From JBCCDY01 sp039030555 (GTDB taxonomy: Bacteria; Bacteroidota; Bacteroidia; Cytophagales; Cyclobacteriaceae): a DNA stretch of 64,000 nt. Shown here one piece after another: positions 16,718 through 25,190 of this stretch. Location of the stretch: the NCBI GenBank assembly GCA_039030555.1, contig JBCCDY010000007.1:218450-282449 (forward strand), read 5' to 3'. Each line of letters begins with the position of its first letter. Position 1 is the first letter of the stretch. The notes under the pieces were generated by a model. That model saw only the letters and a list, made by a program, of their open reading frames with translations, was not told the DNA's origin and did no database searches. Position numbers and translations under genes: made by a program.

Positions 16718-18343
16718 ATGTCAAGTAAGAAAAAATTGATCCTAAGAGGATCGTTGATTCCATTCTTAGGAATTTTAGGAGCCTATTTGTTTTGGCCTTT
16801 AACGTCCGATCGCTTCGAGATCACGTTCGACCAAAAGAAAATTGAGGGTAAGGAAGAATATCTCTCTCGGAAGGTATCAAGTACGGATACTACACGCCCT
16901 CCAAACATTGTCATCATTATGGCAGATGACCTTGGAAAAGCAGAGGTTTCCATCTATGGCCAGGATTTAGTTCAGACACCAAACATCGATGCTATTGCCC
17001 GAAACGGTGTGCTTTTCACCGAAGGCTATATTACCTCACCCATTTGCAGCCCTTCAAGGGCAGGTTTAATTACGGGGAGGTACCAGCAACGTTTTGGCTA
17101 TGAATTACAGCCACATGATCGATATCCAAAGAATATGGCCGAATACCTGGGTTTCAAATACTTTGTGGATACTGATAACTGGGTTTTGGCCGATGAAGAG
17201 GTGATCTACCCAAAGCTTGAAGATATTTTAAAGCAAGGACTTCCACCTTCAGAAATCACTATGGCTGAACTCCTTAAGAAAAGAAATTATAAAACAGGAA
17301 TAATTGGTAAGTGGCACTTGGGCTTTAGCGAATTTTCCTTTCCACTTCAAAGAGGTTTCGATTATTTCTATGGCTTTTACGAGGCTTTTTCACTTTATGC
17401 CTACGAAGACGATCCTAATATTGTAAATCATCATCATGAAGATTTATTTACAGATAAATACATCTGGGGACCTGGTCGGACCGGCAACTGCGCGATTTAT
17501 AGAAATGAAGAAGTCGTTGAAGAAAAAGAATACATTACCAAGAAGTTCGCAAAAGAAGCCGTTCAATTTATAGAGGATAACAAAGAAGATCCTTTTCTTC
17601 TTTACTTACCTTTTAATGCCCCACATACTCCTTTTCAAGCTACTAAGGAAGATTACGAAGCTTTTTCACATATAGAAGATAAAAATAAAAGGGTTTACTA
17701 TGCGATGATCAAAGCCTTGGATGATGCAGTAGGTAAGATCACTTCAAAAATTAAAAGTTCGGGATTAGAAGAGAACACTTTAATTGTATTCTTAAGCGAT
17801 AATGGAGGCGCTACTTATACCGAAGCTACGGATAACCAGCCTTTAAAAGGTGGCAAGGTGACCAACTTCGAAGGGGGTATCAATATTCCTTTTATGATGC
17901 AATGGAAAGGAAATATACCAGAAGGCATGGTATATCGTAAACCTGTTATTTCACTGGATCTGTTTAGGACGGCTTCAGAATTAGCAGGTGTTCCAATGCC
18001 TTCCGATAGAGCTATTGACGGGGTAAATCTTGTACCTTATATAAATGGAGAAAAAAGTGATGAACCGCATGAAGCTTTATACTGGAAAGCAGGATACAAC
18101 CACGCGATTAGAAAAGGAGATTGGAAACTGATTTTGAACGATAAGGATCAACGCACTGTACTTTATAACTTACTCTCTGATAAGAATGAGACAACAAATG
18201 TTGCGAGCTCCAATCCTGATGTTGTTGAAGAATTAAAATCAGATCTTAGATCGTGGGAAAAAGATCTGGAAAACCCGGCCTGGCCAAGGATAATGGACTG
18301 GCAGTTTAAGACTGGGAATGAGGTCCATCACTTTGCAATGTAG
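16718..18343 (+). CDS. Sulfatase (type I, formylglycine-dependent)
   Basis: 541-residue alkaline-phosphatase-superfamily sulfatase. An N-terminal hydrophobic segment (about 9-28) acts as signal anchor, so the enzyme is probably periplasmic and membrane-tethered. Metal ligands D70-D71 lie in IVIIMADDLG; C110-S-P-S-R is the motif whose Cys is oxidised to formylglycine. GKWHLG, HTPFQAT and SDNGGA provide further active-site residues. It hydrolyses a sulfate ester; the substrate cannot be read from sequence. SusC/SusD partners of polysaccharide loci are absent, and the neighbours are a sulfotransferase and steroid-type reductases, so a small-molecule sulfate is worth considering. An anaerobic maturase is not in view. 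Confidence 0.92.
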   Translation: MSSKKKLILRGSLIPFLGILGAYLFWPLTSDRFEITFDQKKIEGKEEYLSRKVSSTDTTRPPNIVIIMADDLGKAEVSIYGQDLVQTPNIDAIARNGVLFTEGYITSPICSPSRAGLITGRYQQRFGYELQPHDRYPKNMAEYLGFKYFVDTDNWVLADEEVIYPKLEDILKQGLPPSEITMAELLKKRNYKTGIIGKWHLGFSEFSFPLQRGFDYFYGFYEAFSLYAYEDDPNIVNHHHEDLFTDKYIWGPGRTGNCAIYRNEEVVEEKEYITKKFAKEAVQFIEDNKEDPFLLYLPFNAPHTPFQATKEDYEAFSHIEDKNKRVYYAMIKALDDAVGKITSKIKSSGLEENTLIVFLSDNGGATYTEATDNQPLKGGKVTNFEGGINIPFMMQWKGNIPEGMVYRKPVISLDLFRTASELAGVPMPSDRAIDGVNLVPYINGEKSDEPHEALYWKAGYNHAIRKGDWKLILNDKDQRTVLYNLLSDKNETTNVASSNPDVVEELKSDLRSWEKDLENPAWPRIMDWQFKTGNEVHHFAM

Positions 18344-18359
18344 AATATTAAATAACCTG

Positions 18360-18488
18360 TTGTGCTAGTTAGGTTTCGTTATCGAATCCGCCAACTGGCG
18401 GATAAAGCAATCATTAGACGATTACTTCGCTCCGCTCGTAAAGACTTAAATATTTGATAGTGAGTCATTTGATTTTTAACTAGCACAA
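18360..18488. repeat. 129-bp MITE-like element with 12-bp terminal inverted repeats
   Basis: TTGTGCTAGTTA at 18360-18371 is exactly inverted as TAACTAGCACAA at 18477-18488. Inside is a second perfect palindrome, ATCCGCCA-AC-TGGCGGAT (18386-18403). There is no open frame and no clear target-site duplication. It fills most of the 275-bp gap between the sulfatase and the reductase gene; the rest of that gap (18489-18618) shows nothing recognisable beyond a weak CCGATAGTTCGG hairpin. Confidence 0.6.
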
Positions 18489-18618
18489 AGGATTTAGATA
18501 TTGGAAAAGTACTTTTTGAACATTAAAGTTTATTCCTCACATTTTCCTCCTCCCGATAGTTCGGAAATCAGGGATTCGAGGGTTTTATTTTCACCATCCA
18601 AATAAGCCTGGTAGACGA

Positions 18619-19371
18619 ATGCAACAATCCTATCAAATCCTTTTAGCTTCAGAATTCATTCTGGCCCTAATCACTTTTTTCTCACTTTTTTTTATTTCAG
18701 CACCCTACGGGAAATTTGTAAGAAAAGGTTGGGGGCCGATCATGAAAGCAAAATGGGGATGGATGATTATGGAGCTTCCCCCGGTAATGTTTATACTTTA
18801 CTTTTTTCTCATTTCTGAACATAGTTCGACGTTCATTTACATCATCTTTTTTTTGCTTTGGCAAAGTCATTATGTCCATCGTTCACTAATCTATCCTTTT
18901 AAGCAAAGTGGGAAGGATCGTGATTTTCCAATGGCGATTATGCTTATGGCGATTTTTTTTAACTGTATAAATGGGTTCATTAATGGTTATGAGGTTTTTA
19001 TTTACAATACGTACTCAAATGATTGGCTTTATACACCTCAATTTATTATTGGATTAACATTATTTATTAGCGGCTATACCATCAATAAGCAGTCAGATAG
19101 AATACTTAAAAATCTTCGTAAGCCTGGGGAAACCGATTACAAAGTCCCAAATGGAGGAATGTTTAAGTACGTTTCTGCTCCTCATTATCTTGGTGAAATT
19201 ATAGAATGGACAGGCTGGGCGATACTCACATGGTCATGGTCAGGATTAGCCTTTGCTGTTTATACCTTTGCAAATCTTGCCCCCAGGGCCGTTTCACACC
19301 ATAAGTGGTATTTTAAAAAATTCAAGGATTATCCCGGGAATCGAAAAGCTTTGATTCCGTTTATCTGGTAA
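18619..19371 (+). CDS. Steroid 5-alpha-reductase-like membrane protein (3-oxo-5-alpha-steroid 4-dehydrogenase family)
   Basis: 250 residues with six to seven transmembrane helices. The C-terminal half has the SRD5A (PF02544) signature: NGGMFKYVSAPHYLGEIIEW, then a helix, then F-x-x-x-N-L-x-P-R-A-x-x-x-H-K-W-Y and a terminal Y-P-x-x-R-K-A-L-I-P-F-I-W. Length matches human SRD5A1 (about 260). Family members reduce a 4,5 double bond of a 3-oxo-steroid, or a related enoyl group, with NADPH. In gut Bacteroidota a homologue works with a 3-beta-HSDH in bile-acid conversion. Here an SDR follows 120 bp downstream. The true substrate is unknown; an unusual membrane lipid is the main alternative. Confidence 0.85.
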   Translation: MQQSYQILLASEFILALITFFSLFFISAPYGKFVRKGWGPIMKAKWGWMIMELPPVMFILYFFLISEHSSTFIYIIFFLLWQSHYVHRSLIYPFKQSGKDRDFPMAIMLMAIFFNCINGFINGYEVFIYNTYSNDWLYTPQFIIGLTLFISGYTINKQSDRILKNLRKPGETDYKVPNGGMFKYVSAPHYLGEIIEWTGWAILTWSWSGLAFAVYTFANLAPRAVSHHKWYFKKFKDYPGNRKALIPFIW

Positions 19372-19409
19372 TTGAGTTTGATATTTTATTTCACTAAGAT
19401 ATGTTTTTC

Positions 19410-19468
19410 GTCATTCCGGTTTTTTTCTTTTGAATTTTGAGAAAAGAAAGAAAAAAGACCGGGATCTC
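19410..19468. repeat. Solo REP-like palindrome (GTCATTCCGG ... CCGGGATCTC)
   Basis: Ends match the REP units that flank the GIY-YIG gene near 63.3-64.0 kb (GTCATTC...GGGAATCTC), but here the loop is lengthened by complementary T/C-rich and A/G-rich runs to give a long hairpin. It lies between the reductase and SDR genes with no nuclease gene beside it. Confidence 0.65.
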
Positions 19469-19492
19469 TAACCTGAAACCTTGTAGATCGAT

Positions 19493-20308
19493 TTGAAATC
19501 ATTCAAACAAAAATATGGCGATTGGGCACTCATTCTGGGAGCAGCAGAAGGACTAGGGGCAGCTTTCGCTAAGGAAATAGCTCATAAAGGTCTAAATCTT
19601 GTTTTGGTCGATGTTCAAAAAAGTAAACTCAACTCTTTATCTGAAGAGTTGAGTTCCATTTATAAGATTAAGGTTGAAAATAGAATAGTTGATCTTGCCC
19701 AGGAAAATCAGGTTAGATTTTTAATTGAAGAATTAGTTGATTTTGATATAGGCTTAGTCATCTATAATGCTACTTTTTCGCCAATTAAAGAGTTCACCGA
19801 CGTTGATTTATCCGACCACGAGAAACTAATTCAAATCAACTTAAAATCAACACTCTTGATTACAGATTATTTTTCTAAGCGGATGAAAGAGCAAGGGGAA
19901 GGGGGAATTTTGTTAATGTCGTCCATGTCTGGCTTACAAGGAACAGCTATGGTTGCTCATTATGCAGCTTCAAAAGCTTATCTAATGGTACTTGCTGAGG
20001 GCTTATGGTATGAACTAAAGGATTATGGCGTTGATGTACTGGCTTGTATTGCGGGAGCAACCGGAACTCAGAATTATTATGATACCAAGCCTAATCGGAA
20101 AGGCTTAATAATTCCACCAATTATGACACCGGAAGATGTAGCTAGGCAGTCACTTAATAAACTAGGGAAACAGCCCAGTTATATCCCGGGTTTCTGGAAT
20201 AGGTTCGCGGTTTGGTTTTCTAAGCTACTATTCGGAAGAAAAACTTCCACGATTCTTGTCAGTGAAAACCTTGTTAGAATGTATGGAAACAAAAAAGCCA
20301 CGCACTAA
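19493..20308 (+). CDS. SDR oxidoreductase, 17-beta-HSD / 3-ketoacyl-reductase-like
   Basis: 271-residue classical short-chain dehydrogenase. The cofactor loop GAAEGLGAA is at 16-24, with D40 at the end of beta-2 suggesting NAD preference. The catalytic set is S144, Y157 and K161 (YAASK). N92 sits in the YNA variant of the NAG motif. The C-terminal extension with a hydrophobic WFSKLLFG stretch resembles the HSD17B12-type membrane-associated SDRs acting on steroids or very-long-chain 3-ketoacyl-CoA. It follows the 5-alpha-reductase-like gene in the same direction. Its last four sense codons and stop form part of a terminator hairpin. The start is TTG at 19493. Confidence 0.88.
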   Translation: MKSFKQKYGDWALILGAAEGLGAAFAKEIAHKGLNLVLVDVQKSKLNSLSEELSSIYKIKVENRIVDLAQENQVRFLIEELVDFDIGLVIYNATFSPIKEFTDVDLSDHEKLIQINLKSTLLITDYFSKRMKEQGEGGILLMSSMSGLQGTAMVAHYAASKAYLMVLAEGLWYELKDYGVDVLACIAGATGTQNYYDTKPNRKGLIIPPIMTPEDVARQSLNKLGKQPSYIPGFWNRFAVWFSKLLFGRKTSTILVSENLVRMYGNKKATH

Positions 20309-20320
20309 AGCGTGGCTTTT
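20293..20320. terminator. Bidirectional terminator between SDR and lipoprotein genes
   Basis: Perfect 11-bp arms AAAAGCCACGC / GCGTGGCTTTT around ACTAAA. It serves both the SDR (+) and the convergent lipoprotein gene (-), and overlaps the end of the SDR coding sequence. Confidence 0.88.
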
Positions 20321-20342
20321 AATATTAGGTTTAGAGTTAATC

Positions 20343-20870
20343 TTATTGAACTCTAGTTAACACTAGTGAAATATCAGTTGGCAATTCAGCAACCAATGAT
20401 GCAAGATTTACAGTTCCGGAAATACTAGTAACAGTTCCACCATCGCTAGGTACCAGAGATACATTTTCCTGAACCAATGGTACTGGAACAGGAGAAGCGT
20501 CTATTAGCAGTGTAAGAGTGAAAATCCTCTGTTCTACACTATATGACCAAGTTCCCCCATCTTCAGTTAATGCTGGTTCAGCTGCACAAACATTAAATAA
20601 AGTGCCACTAAGAGCATTATTTCCATTAGTAAGTCTTACTAAAGCGGCATTATTAGGAATATTAAGATCGCAAGGAGTATCTGCTAAAAGGGCTTGCCCT
20701 AATATTGGAAGAACGTCATCACCATTGGTGTCCGTAGCAGATGTAATAGCAAAATTACCTTCAAAGTCAAATTGGGCAGTTTCGCCGCCTTCATCATCGT
20801 CGCTACAAGAAGAAACAAAAAGTAATCCTCCTAAAGCTAATACCAATCCTAGAATGTTAAGTCTTTTCAT
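20343..20870 (-). CDS. Lipocalin-like or beta-rich lipoprotein, function unknown
   Basis: 175 residues. A signal peptide ends in the lipobox LLFVSSC followed by SDDDEGG, the acidic post-Cys stretch that directs many Bacteroidota lipoproteins to the outer membrane or cell surface. The rest is beta-strand-rich with two further cysteines (DTPCDLN, FNVCAAE) that could form a disulfide, and resembles the lipocalin-like lipoproteins common in this phylum, but I do not recognise it firmly. It is convergent with the SDR and divergent from the TonB receptor gene. Confidence 0.75.
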   Translation of the reverse strand: MKRLNILGLVLALGGLLFVSSCSDDDEGGETAQFDFEGNFAITSATDTNGDDVLPILGQALLADTPCDLNIPNNAALVRLTNGNNALSGTLFNVCAAEPALTEDGGTWSYSVEQRIFTLTLLIDASPVPVPLVQENVSLVPSDGGTVTSISGTVNLASLVAELPTDISLVLTRVQ

Positions 20871-20994
20871 AAATTTTCAATTTGACTTCAAAGAAATGGA
20901 AAAAAATTATTTTGTTGAAATATACTTCAAGCTAATTGTGAAACTATCGAGCTTATGATTTCTTATATTGCGCAGGTTTTTGAATACAACACCT

Positions 20995-23817
20995 ATGAAT
21001 TTTGATAAGGGACTTCTAGTATTATCTATTTTTTTAATCTTCAGCTCTGCTTCATTTTCTCAAAATAGTAATGTAAAAGGGAAAGTAATCGACGCTAATA
21101 CTGGAGAACCGCTGGTCGGAGTTAATATCAAAGTAAAAGATAAACTTTACGGAACTATAACGAATAACAAAGGTGAGTACATACTTAGCCTTGAAGATGG
21201 ACAGTTTATAACTTTAGTATTTTCTATGGTTGGGTTTGGAACAGTTGAAAAAGATGTCTCTGGCTCAATTTCTGAAATTAACATAAGTTTGGAAGAACAG
21301 GCTCTTTTTGGTGATGAAGTGATTGTATCAGCCTCCAGATATGAAGAAAATGTATTGGAATCACCCGTATCTATTGAAAGAAGAGATTTATTAGATATTC
21401 AAAATACGCCAGCTCAGGATTTTTATAGCGGTTTGAATACGCTAAAAGGCGTAGATGTAAATAATCAAAGTCTTACATTCAAAGTAGTTAATACCAGAGG
21501 GTTTACAAACAATACAAATGAACGTTTTAATCAAATCGTTGATGGTGTTGATAATGCTCCTCCGGGTTTGAATTTTGCTGCGGGAAATATTTTTGGTATT
21601 CCTGAGTTAGACGTAGAGAGTGCTGAATTACTAGTGGGTGCATCTTCTGCTCTTTATGGACCGGGAGGTTTGAACGGAACGCTTTTATTGAATAGTAAAA
21701 GTCCTTTTGAGTATCAGGGACTGAGTGCTAAGGCACAGTTAGGACTTATGCATGTTGGAGCAAGTTATAGAGATTCCCCGGATGAACTATATAATTTCGG
21801 CTTAAGATATGCGAAGGCCTATAATGATAAAATTGCTTTCAAGATCAACGCAACTTACTTGACGGCTTTGGACTGGCATGCGGTAGACTCCAGAAACAGG
21901 CTTTCACTAGTTGATCCAAACGTAAGTTCAATTGAGAATCCTTATATCAATCCCGGATACGATGGGATCAACCTATATGGAGATGAGAATGTAGGAGGAG
22001 TAGATTTATCTGCTCAAGCTCAAGCGGTAGCAGAAGGTTTTGCTTCAGATGAAGGTTTAATACCCGGTAGCCCAGAATTTGATGCCAGAGTTAATGAAGT
22101 CGTTAGTCTTTTCCCTTCAGAACCTACTCCAATAACAAGGACAGGTTATGAAGAACAAGATCTGGTAGATTACGATACCAGAAATTTCAATGTTAATGGA
22201 GCTGTTCATTACAGGGTTACAAGCGATGTGGAAATGATTTTACAAGGAGCTTACGGTCAAGGTACTGCCGTTTATACAGCGCAAAATCGTTTTTCACTTC
22301 AAAACTTTGAGGCATATACTGGTAAACTAGAACTTCGAAGTGATAATTTTTTCGTAAGAGCATTTTACTCTAAAGAAGACGCTGGTGATACTTACGATGC
22401 AGGTTCAACTGCTTTACAAATTAATGAAGCATGGAAAAGTAGTGAAGAATGGTTTACAGATTATTTTACAGGATACGCGGTTGGAGCAGACCTGTTTGAA
22501 TTGTCGAGGCAGGAATCATTTGCATTTGCAAGGGAATTTGCAGACAATCTAAGTGAGGAGGGCACTGTATTAAACCCATCTTTGGTATCCAGACCGCTAC
22601 CGGGGACGGATGGCCGATTCGAACAGCTTAGAGATAGCATTTCTTCTATTCCACTTCCAAATGGTACTTTAGTTGTTGATAAAAGTTCCTTATGGCATTT
22701 TGAAGGAATGTACAATTTTAGTCAATGGATACCAGGTTGGGAAGGTCTGGCTGGCTATAGTTTCAGAAGATATCGTTTAGATACGGATGGGACAACTTAT
22801 GCGGATACCCCTGGAAATCCAATACTTTTCAATCAGGTTGGTGCTTATGCGCAGATTTCAAAGAGATTTCTGGCCGATCGCTTAAAGCTTACCGCTTCTG
22901 GTAGATATGATAGAAATGAGAATTTTGATGACCGAGTGACTCCAAGAGGTTCACTAGTTATTGCTTTAGATAAAAAGAACCAGAGAAATTTAAGAGGTTC
23001 TGTTCAAACAGCTTTTAGATTCCCATCGATTGCGGAACAGTTTGTGAGTTTAGATGTCGGGGTTCTGGATGTATTTGGAGGACTTCCTGAGGTAAGAGAG
23101 CAATTTGATTTTGAAAATAACCCTGTTTTTCCCGGTGATAACTCAAATCCTATTATAGCACAGGCTGATGATAGCGAAGGGCCTTTTGAGTTCCCAGAGT
23201 TTCAGCCTGAACGTGTTACTGCATATGAGGTTGGTTATAAAGGTATTCACTTTGAAGGTAAAATGCTTGTTGATGCTTATGGGTATTTAAATCGTTACAA
23301 TGGATTTTTGGCTACTCAAATATTGGTACGCGGCTCAGGAGAAAACATAGAACGTTTTTCAACTACGGTAAGTACGGATGACCCGCTAACAGCTTTTGGT
23401 TGGGCCGTAGGTGTAGATTATATTCTACCTAAAGGGTATGTAGCATCAGGTAATATTTCCAGTAATGATCTTGAGTCAATAAGCGATAGGCCTGCGGGTT
23501 TTCAATCACGTTTTAATACTCCGAAATATCGTCTCAATTTATCTTTAGCTAATAGAAATGTTTATAAAGACTTAGGTTTCTCCGTGAGTTACAGGTGGCA
23601 GGATGCCTTTTTATGGGAAAGTAGCTTTGCAGTAGGACCTGTTGATAGTTTTGGAACACTAGATGCTCAAGTCAGTTATAAGGTGCCTAACATAAAATCT
23701 GTTCTGAAGGTAGGAGGCTCTAACCTGTTGAATGAATACTACATTACAGGACTAGGAAATCCATCCGTAGGAGGTATTTACTATGTTTCCGTAACTTTTG
23801 ACGAATTCCTCAATTAG
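20995..23817 (+). CDS. TonB-dependent outer-membrane receptor with carboxypeptidase-regulatory-like N-terminal domain
   Basis: About 940 residues. A signal peptide (ending SASFSQ) is followed by a CarboxypepD_reg-like domain (about 25-100, VKGKVIDANTGEPLVGVNIKV), a plug domain (EVIVSASRYEENVLESPVSIERR, NTRGFTNNTNERFNQIVDGV) and a 22-strand barrel ending in the aromatic-rich IYYVSVTFDEFLN. It imports a ligand with TonB energy. There is no SusD partner, so glycan uptake is not implied. I use the ATG at 20995, where the signal peptide begins; a TTG nine codons upstream is possible. Neighbouring steroid-type enzymes and START proteins make a lipid-like ligand possible, but nothing in the sequence fixes it. 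Confidence 0.9.
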   Translation: MNFDKGLLVLSIFLIFSSASFSQNSNVKGKVIDANTGEPLVGVNIKVKDKLYGTITNNKGEYILSLEDGQFITLVFSMVGFGTVEKDVSGSISEINISLEEQALFGDEVIVSASRYEENVLESPVSIERRDLLDIQNTPAQDFYSGLNTLKGVDVNNQSLTFKVVNTRGFTNNTNERFNQIVDGVDNAPPGLNFAAGNIFGIPELDVESAELLVGASSALYGPGGLNGTLLLNSKSPFEYQGLSAKAQLGLMHVGASYRDSPDELYNFGLRYAKAYNDKIAFKINATYLTALDWHAVDSRNRLSLVDPNVSSIENPYINPGYDGINLYGDENVGGVDLSAQAQAVAEGFASDEGLIPGSPEFDARVNEVVSLFPSEPTPITRTGYEEQDLVDYDTRNFNVNGAVHYRVTSDVEMILQGAYGQGTAVYTAQNRFSLQNFEAYTGKLELRSDNFFVRAFYSKEDAGDTYDAGSTALQINEAWKSSEEWFTDYFTGYAVGADLFELSRQESFAFAREFADNLSEEGTVLNPSLVSRPLPGTDGRFEQLRDSISSIPLPNGTLVVDKSSLWHFEGMYNFSQWIPGWEGLAGYSFRRYRLDTDGTTYADTPGNPILFNQVGAYAQISKRFLADRLKLTASGRYDRNENFDDRVTPRGSLVIALDKKNQRNLRGSVQTAFRFPSIAEQFVSLDVGVLDVFGGLPEVREQFDFENNPVFPGDNSNPIIAQADDSEGPFEFPEFQPERVTAYEVGYKGIHFEGKMLVDAYGYLNRYNGFLATQILVRGSGENIERFSTTVSTDDPLTAFGWAVGVDYILPKGYVASGNISSNDLESISDRPAGFQSRFNTPKYRLNLSLANRNVYKDLGFSVSYRWQDAFLWESSFAVGPVDSFGTLDAQVSYKVPNIKSVLKVGGSNLLNEYYITGLGNPSVGGIYYVSVTFDEFLN

Positions 23818-24433
23818 AGAAATCTGATTCATAGCTCTGTCTTGAACTAAGGTCAGCTACTCTTTGCCTAAGATTCAGAAGGTTTTTGTAAGGACCGTTC
23901 ACAAGGAATATGTTTGCTAACATGGAAGGAATCAGTCCTCCCGGATCTAACCAAAAAGTAAATTGAATCTCCGTTTTAGTACCAATTGTTTTTAATTTCC
24001 ATTGGCCTCCGGTATTTTGAAGCCTAACTAAGCCTCTTTTTTCTTCCACCGCATCAGGTTTATTAATCATTTCGATGACGGAAATTTCTTTAGAAGAGGA
24101 TAACTCAAGTGACTGAACCATGTCCCTGTCCTGAAAAGGCCATGGAATACCAATTTTCATGTAGACCGTTTGTGACGAATCACCATTTTGCTCGATGATC
24201 TCCACCTTTTTACAACGTTCCAGCCATTCGGGATAGTTAGAAGGCTCCAGGAGTACTTTGAGGATATCGCTTTGTGATGCATTTATAGTAGTTTTAGCGA
24301 GGAAAGCTTTAGCATCTATTTCACTGGAATCTTTAGTCCAAACGGCTATTCCATCCTTTTGCTTAGCCTGTTTCCACCCATCTGATGGATTCGGAACAAG
24401 AAGGAATAAATGCATCAGAATTGTGTAGATCAT
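23810..24433 (-). CDS. START-domain lipid-binding protein 1
   Basis: 207 residues. A short hydrophobic N-terminus (possible signal peptide or anchor) is followed by a START/SRPBCC fold: D-G-W-K-Q-A-K-Q-K-D-G-I-A-V-W-T, L-L-E-P-S-N-Y-P-E-W, I-P-W-P-F-Q-D-R-D-M-V-Q, and D-P-G-G-L-I-P-S-M-L-A-N. START domains form a deep pocket for a sterol, phospholipid or other lipid. It lies 11 bases after a paralogue in the same operon and overlaps the end of the convergent TonB receptor gene by eight bases. Confidence 0.85.
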   Translation of the reverse strand: MIYTILMHLFLLVPNPSDGWKQAKQKDGIAVWTKDSSEIDAKAFLAKTTINASQSDILKVLLEPSNYPEWLERCKKVEIIEQNGDSSQTVYMKIGIPWPFQDRDMVQSLELSSSKEISVIEMINKPDAVEEKRGLVRLQNTGGQWKLKTIGTKTEIQFTFWLDPGGLIPSMLANIFLVNGPYKNLLNLRQRVADLSSRQSYESDFSN

Positions 24434-24444
24434 AGCCCATCAAA

Positions 24445-25083
24445 CTAGAAGTCCCATGTCTTGTTATCCTGATACTTATCTTTTTTCACCATTTTTCTAA
24501 GCCCCTCCATATATCCAAAAGAACCATCTACGATAAAAAGGTTGGTAAGCCATGCCGGTATGGACCCCCCTGGGTCAGATAGGTATTTTAAAGTTGCCCT
24601 GGTTTCATTTTCCGATATTTTCTCAAGAATCCATTCTCCCTCAGCGATTTCAAGTCGAATCAATTTTTTCCTTCTTTCGAGGTCATCAGGTAGATTTTTT
24701 AAATGTACTCTCACCTTTTTTTTGTCAATTTTTTCAAAAAGAAATGATTGAATTAAATCCCGATCATGAAAAGGAAATGGTACACGGATTTCCATATAGT
24801 ATTTCAAGCTTTTTCCAGGTATAGCTTCAATTACTTCACTTTGTTGACAACCTTGCACCCATTCACAACTACTTTCGGCATCCCAAAAAACATTCAAAAT
24901 CGTACTTATAGGCGCATTAATACTTGCTATTGCTTTGAACTCTTTCACTCTTGTAAGCTCTGAGCCGCGAGTGTAAATAGTAATCCCATCCTTATCCTTA
25001 GCTTTTTTCCAATCCTCTTCACCTGGGGATTCACTTGGCGAAATCCAATTTAAGCTTAGGATTAAAACTAGTATTGAATACAT
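24445..25083 (-). CDS. START-domain lipid-binding protein 2
   Basis: 212 residues from the ATG at 25083; upstream in-frame codons (to 25149) would place 22 residues ahead of the evident signal peptide MYSILVLILSLNWIS. It is a tandem paralogue of the next gene: E-D-W-K-K-A-K-D-K-D-G-I-T-I-Y-T-R, V-P-F-P-F-H-D-R-D-L-I-Q, D-P-G-G-S-I-P-A-W-L-T-N. It is predicted to be exported and to bind a lipid. The two may handle different ligands or steps; both are divergent from the DUF5686 gene. Confidence 0.85.
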   Translation of the reverse strand: MYSILVLILSLNWISPSESPGEEDWKKAKDKDGITIYTRGSELTRVKEFKAIASINAPISTILNVFWDAESSCEWVQGCQQSEVIEAIPGKSLKYYMEIRVPFPFHDRDLIQSFLFEKIDKKKVRVHLKNLPDDLERRKKLIRLEIAEGEWILEKISENETRATLKYLSDPGGSIPAWLTNLFIVDGSFGYMEGLRKMVKKDKYQDNKTWDF

Positions 25084-25128
25084 TATTGGATTATAATTTG
25101 ATGTATGAATTAACGCAATTATGCCGAA

Positions 25129-25157
25129 TTGAATACCAACTATATCCATTAACTTTG
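25129..25157 (+). promoter_or_regulatory. Predicted Bacteroidota promoter for the DUF5686 gene
   Basis: TTG at 25129-25131, 18 bases, then TAACTTTG at 25150-25157: an exact TAnnTTTG -7 box with a -33 TTG at near-normal spacing. The expected start of transcription leaves a leader of about 25-30 bases before the ATG at 25191. Confidence 0.5.
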
Positions 25158-25190
25158 CGTTCCAATAACTAGCAAGGCTACCGCCAGACC

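Noticed and set aside
16718..18343. Sulfatase as part of a polysaccharide utilisation locus
   Set aside because: No SusC/SusD pair, glycoside hydrolase or hybrid sensor is adjacent; the TonB receptor 2.6 kb away lacks a SusD partner.
18360..18488. Integron attC-like site (GTTAGGT next to an inverted repeat)
   Set aside because: attC sites need AAC at the outer 5' end and GTT at the outer 3' end of the folded arms; here the order is reversed and no integrase, cassette array or second site is present.
20518..20958. 146-codon plus-strand frame opposite the lipoprotein gene
   Set aside because: Antisense shadow: the minus-strand frame has a clean signal peptide, lipobox and terminator, whereas this one has no family features.
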